From Dehalococcoidia bacterium (GTDB lineage: Bacteria > Chloroflexota > Dehalococcoidia > SAR202 > UBA11138), in contig JAAXHZ010000159.1 in assembly GCA_012270625.1 (NCBI GenBank), forward strand, positions 1-9,117: a stretch of 9,117 nucleotides of DNA, in the 5' to 3' direction. Position numbers and translations under genes: made by a program. Shown here in pieces: positions 7,642 to 9,117 of the stretch. The notes under the pieces are model-generated. The model did not search any database, was not told the DNA's origin, and worked only from the letters and a program-made list of their open reading frames with translations. Every line of letters begins with the position of its first letter. Within the stretch, counting starts at the first letter, position 1.

Positions 7642-8572
7642 CGTCGAAGAAGCGCAGACGATACTGCATGCATTGGGTATGCCACCCGCCCAGTGCAACG
7701 CCATGTCCGGCATGACTTTGATCGCATTGTGCGGTCTCAAACCGGATTCAGTCTGGTCAGAAGCGAGGCGAAGCGGCCACACGCTAACCAAAGGTATCAT
7801 GGATCATCTACGTGAACACTTTCGGATGGAATATGCTCCCAATACGCGGGAGACATTTAGACGACAAGTTCTTCACCAGTTCATTCAGGGTAGGATCGCT
7901 GATTACAACCCGTTTGATCCGGGTCTTCCAACCAACAGCCCCAGAACCCACTATGCGGTGACTGAGGAAGCCCTGAAGGTCGTGAGGCTATTCGGGACTG
8001 ATCAATGGGATGATGCTGTGAGCTGGTTCCAGCGTGAGCTCGGGACTTTAGTTGAGCGCTACCAAGCCCAGCGTGACGCTCACATGATAAGGACTATGCT
8101 TCCGTCGGGAGTTGAACTGCTTCTATCCCCAGGCAGGCACAATGAGGTCCAGAAGGCAATCATCGAAGAGTTTATTCCTCGATTTGCGTCCGGCTCGGTC
8201 CTTCTATACATAGGCGACACCGCCAACAAGGACCTCTATGTAGATCGGGACGAGCTGACGCGCCTGGGGGTACCTATCACCGAACATGACAAGCTGCCCG
8301 ATGTGGTTCTATACGATGAGGGTCGTGAGTGGCTTTTTCTCATCGAAGCTGTGACGTCTCATGGCCCCATGACTCCTAAGCGAGTCGTGGAACTCAATGA
8401 ACTTCTAGCCACATCTTCGGCCGACGCGGTATATGTGACCGCCTTCCTTGATCTGAGAGAGCTACGAAGACATATCCAGTTTCTCGCTTGGGAAACCGAA
8501 GTTTGGCTTGTTGACACTCCGGATCACATGATCCACTTCGACGGAGAGAAATTTATCGGGCCCGGAACCTGA
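7634..8572 (+). CDS. Type II restriction endonuclease, BsuBI/PstI family
   Basis: This is the nuclease partner of the upstream methyltransferase. The family prototypes cut CTGCAG to leave 3' overhangs; specificity here is inferred. Its 312 residues agree with the family, which I recall at about 316-326. Recognisable blocks run in order: 'YAPNTRETFRRQVLHQF' (67-83), 'PTNSP' (99-103), 'SPGRHN' (165-170), 'YIGDTANKD' (192-200), 'LPDVVLYD' (221-228), 'IEAVTSHGP' (237-245), 'VYVTAF' (266-271) and 'WETEVW' (286-291). Asp223 and Glu238 are the likely metal-binding pair of a PD-(D/E)XK fold. The usual lysine two residues after the glutamate is Val240, so the catalytic lysine must come from elsewhere. 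The frame is intact, so the enzyme may well be active. Translation starts at TTG inside the methyltransferase end, which should limit nuclease levels relative to the methylase. Sampled GC is mostly lower than in the flanking genes, which suggests transfer. Confidence 0.94.
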   Translation: MANVEEAQTILHALGMPPAQCNAMSGMTLIALCGLKPDSVWSEARRSGHTLTKGIMDHLREHFRMEYAPNTRETFRRQVLHQFIQGRIADYNPFDPGLPTNSPRTHYAVTEEALKVVRLFGTDQWDDAVSWFQRELGTLVERYQAQRDAHMIRTMLPSGVELLLSPGRHNEVQKAIIEEFIPRFASGSVLLYIGDTANKDLYVDRDELTRLGVPITEHDKLPDVVLYDEGREWLFLIEAVTSHGPMTPKRVVELNELLATSSADAVYVTAFLDLRELRRHIQFLAWETEVWLVDTPDHMIHFDGEKFIGPGT

Positions 8573-8588
8573 GAGCATTACCATACAG

Positions 8589-8621
8589 GACAGCCACTAT
8601 CACTAATCTGCGCTGGCTGTC
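8589..8621. terminator. Possible hairpin between convergent genes
   Basis: GACAGCCA (8589-8596) and TGGCTGTC (8614-8621) form perfect 8-bp arms around a 17-base loop. They sit 16 bases after the endonuclease stop and 16 bases after the stop of the converging amidohydrolase gene. A bidirectional terminator is expected at this place. The loop is long and there is no T-run on either side, so this is at best an imperfect factor-independent terminator. Confidence 0.35.
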
Positions 8622-8637
8622 GTATCCAAGCCCTCCC

Positions 8638-9117
8638 TCACGTCGTTCCGCGTCCCCTGCGCAGGCCTCGGCCGGGCAGCGCGCCTGTGTTCTCGCCGTC
8701 GTCGATGACTACTTGGCCGTTGACGATCACGTAGTCGATACCGACAGGGTAGCGCTTGGGGTCTCCGTGCCTGGCGTGCGTTTTGACCGTGTGCGGGTCG
8801 AATACAACGATGTCGGCCCTGAACCCGTCTCTCAGTATGCCGCGGTCAGGAAGGCCGAGTCGCTGGGCAGGGAATGAGGTCATCTTGCGGATCGCCTCTG
8901 GGAGACGCAGGTGCCTCTCTGCTCTCACGAACTCCGCGAGCACTATCGGGAAGCAGCCATACGTACGCGGGTTGGGATACTCGCCAAACAGGATCGCGTC
9001 CGAGGCGATCATACCCGCCGGGTGTGAAACGAAGGCGTGCAGCGTGTGCGGGTTCGTCCCAAGACCCACGGTCGAGATGCCCAGGTTCTCCTCCAGCAGA
9101 AGGTCGAAGAGCGCCTC
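8638..9117 (-). CDS. N-acyl-D-amino-acid deacylase (D-aminoacylase) family amidohydrolase, C-terminal part
   Basis: Only the last 159 residues are in the window; the frame stays open to the right edge, so the start lies outside. It resembles metal-dependent amidohydrolases of the D-aminoacylase group, which hydrolyse N-acyl-D-amino acids in the cytoplasm. The visible blocks are 'FVSHPAGMIASDA', 'NPRTYGCFPIVLAEFVR', 'LPEAIRKMTSFPAQRLGL', 'DRGILRDGFRADIVVFDP' and 'GIDYVIVNGQVV', with a basic C-terminal tail ending 'LPGRGLRRGRGTT'. The Asp in 'MIASDA' (codon 8998-9000) corresponds to the catalytic, metal-associated Asp of the family. The N-terminal metal-binding histidines are outside the window. 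The GTG at 9067-9069 is internal, because homologous-looking sequence ('EALFDLLLEENLGIST') continues upstream of it. Dihydroorotase- or dihydropyrimidinase-like relatives are less likely, given the PRTYGCFP block. The exact substrate cannot be told from this fragment. Confidence 0.85.
   Translation of the reverse strand, partial: EALFDLLLEENLGISTVGLGTNPHTLHAFVSHPAGMIASDAILFGEYPNPRTYGCFPIVLAEFVRAERHLRLPEAIRKMTSFPAQRLGLPDRGILRDGFRADIVVFDPHTVKTHARHGDPKRYPVGIDYVIVNGQVVIDDGENTGALPGRGLRRGRGTT

Noticed and set aside
9067..9069. GTG as the true start of the amidohydrolase fragment
   Set aside because: The frame continues to the window edge with family-like sequence upstream, so this GTG is an internal valine codon.
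1..9117. CRISPR arrays, tRNA or rRNA genes, transposase genes
   Set aside because: No regularly spaced direct repeats, cloverleaf-like sequences, rRNA segments or transposase motifs were seen. The DNA repeats within the kelch gene are coding repeats.

Overview
The window looks like chromosomal DNA from a GC-rich bacterium. Sample lines counted by hand give about 55-73% GC in the flanking genes. The gene style (very large FtsX-type permease, kelch lipoprotein, D-aminoacylase-type amidohydrolase, an in-frame 'PLSLRERVGVRV' interspersed repeat, frequent AGG and ATA codons) suggests a Chloroflexota member, perhaps of the Dehalococcoidia/SAR202 kind. That assignment is inference: there is no rRNA or other marker gene here.

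Layout. (1) Positions 1-3492, minus strand: one uninterrupted frame of 1,164 codons that runs off the left edge. It encodes a large two-module FtsX/MacB-type ABC transporter permease, and a small interspersed repeat (about 1551-1656) is translated in frame inside it. (2) Positions 3476-5758, minus strand: a 760-residue predicted lipoprotein with 14 kelch-type repeats. It overlaps the permease start by 17 bases, so the two form an operon. (3) Positions 5759-6030: a 272-bp divergent intergenic region with a good forward promoter, a weaker reverse promoter and two short inverted repeats. (4) Positions 6031-8572, plus strand: a complete type II restriction-modification system of the BsuBI/PstI family. 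The gamma-class N6-adenine methyltransferase comes first, and the endonuclease overlaps its end by 8 bases and starts at TTG. (5) Positions 8573-8637: a short convergent spacer with an 8-bp inverted repeat. (6) Positions 8638-9117, minus strand: the C-terminal 159 residues of a D-aminoacylase-like amidohydrolase that continues past the right edge.

How the parts fit. The kelch lipoprotein and the permease are probably translationally coupled and work together at the cell envelope, but the substrate is unknown and the ATPase is not in the window. The restriction-modification pair is a self-contained defence cassette. Its sampled base composition (about 50-60% GC) is mostly lower than that of its neighbours, which suggests horizontal acquisition. 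The family prototypes recognise CTGCAG, and I found no CTGCAG in the window by eye.

I did not find a convincing wholly new system. The points most worth following up are the in-frame repeat in the permease, the 14-repeat kelch lipoprotein coupled to an FtsX permease, and the transferred PstI-like system with its weak overlapping endonuclease start.
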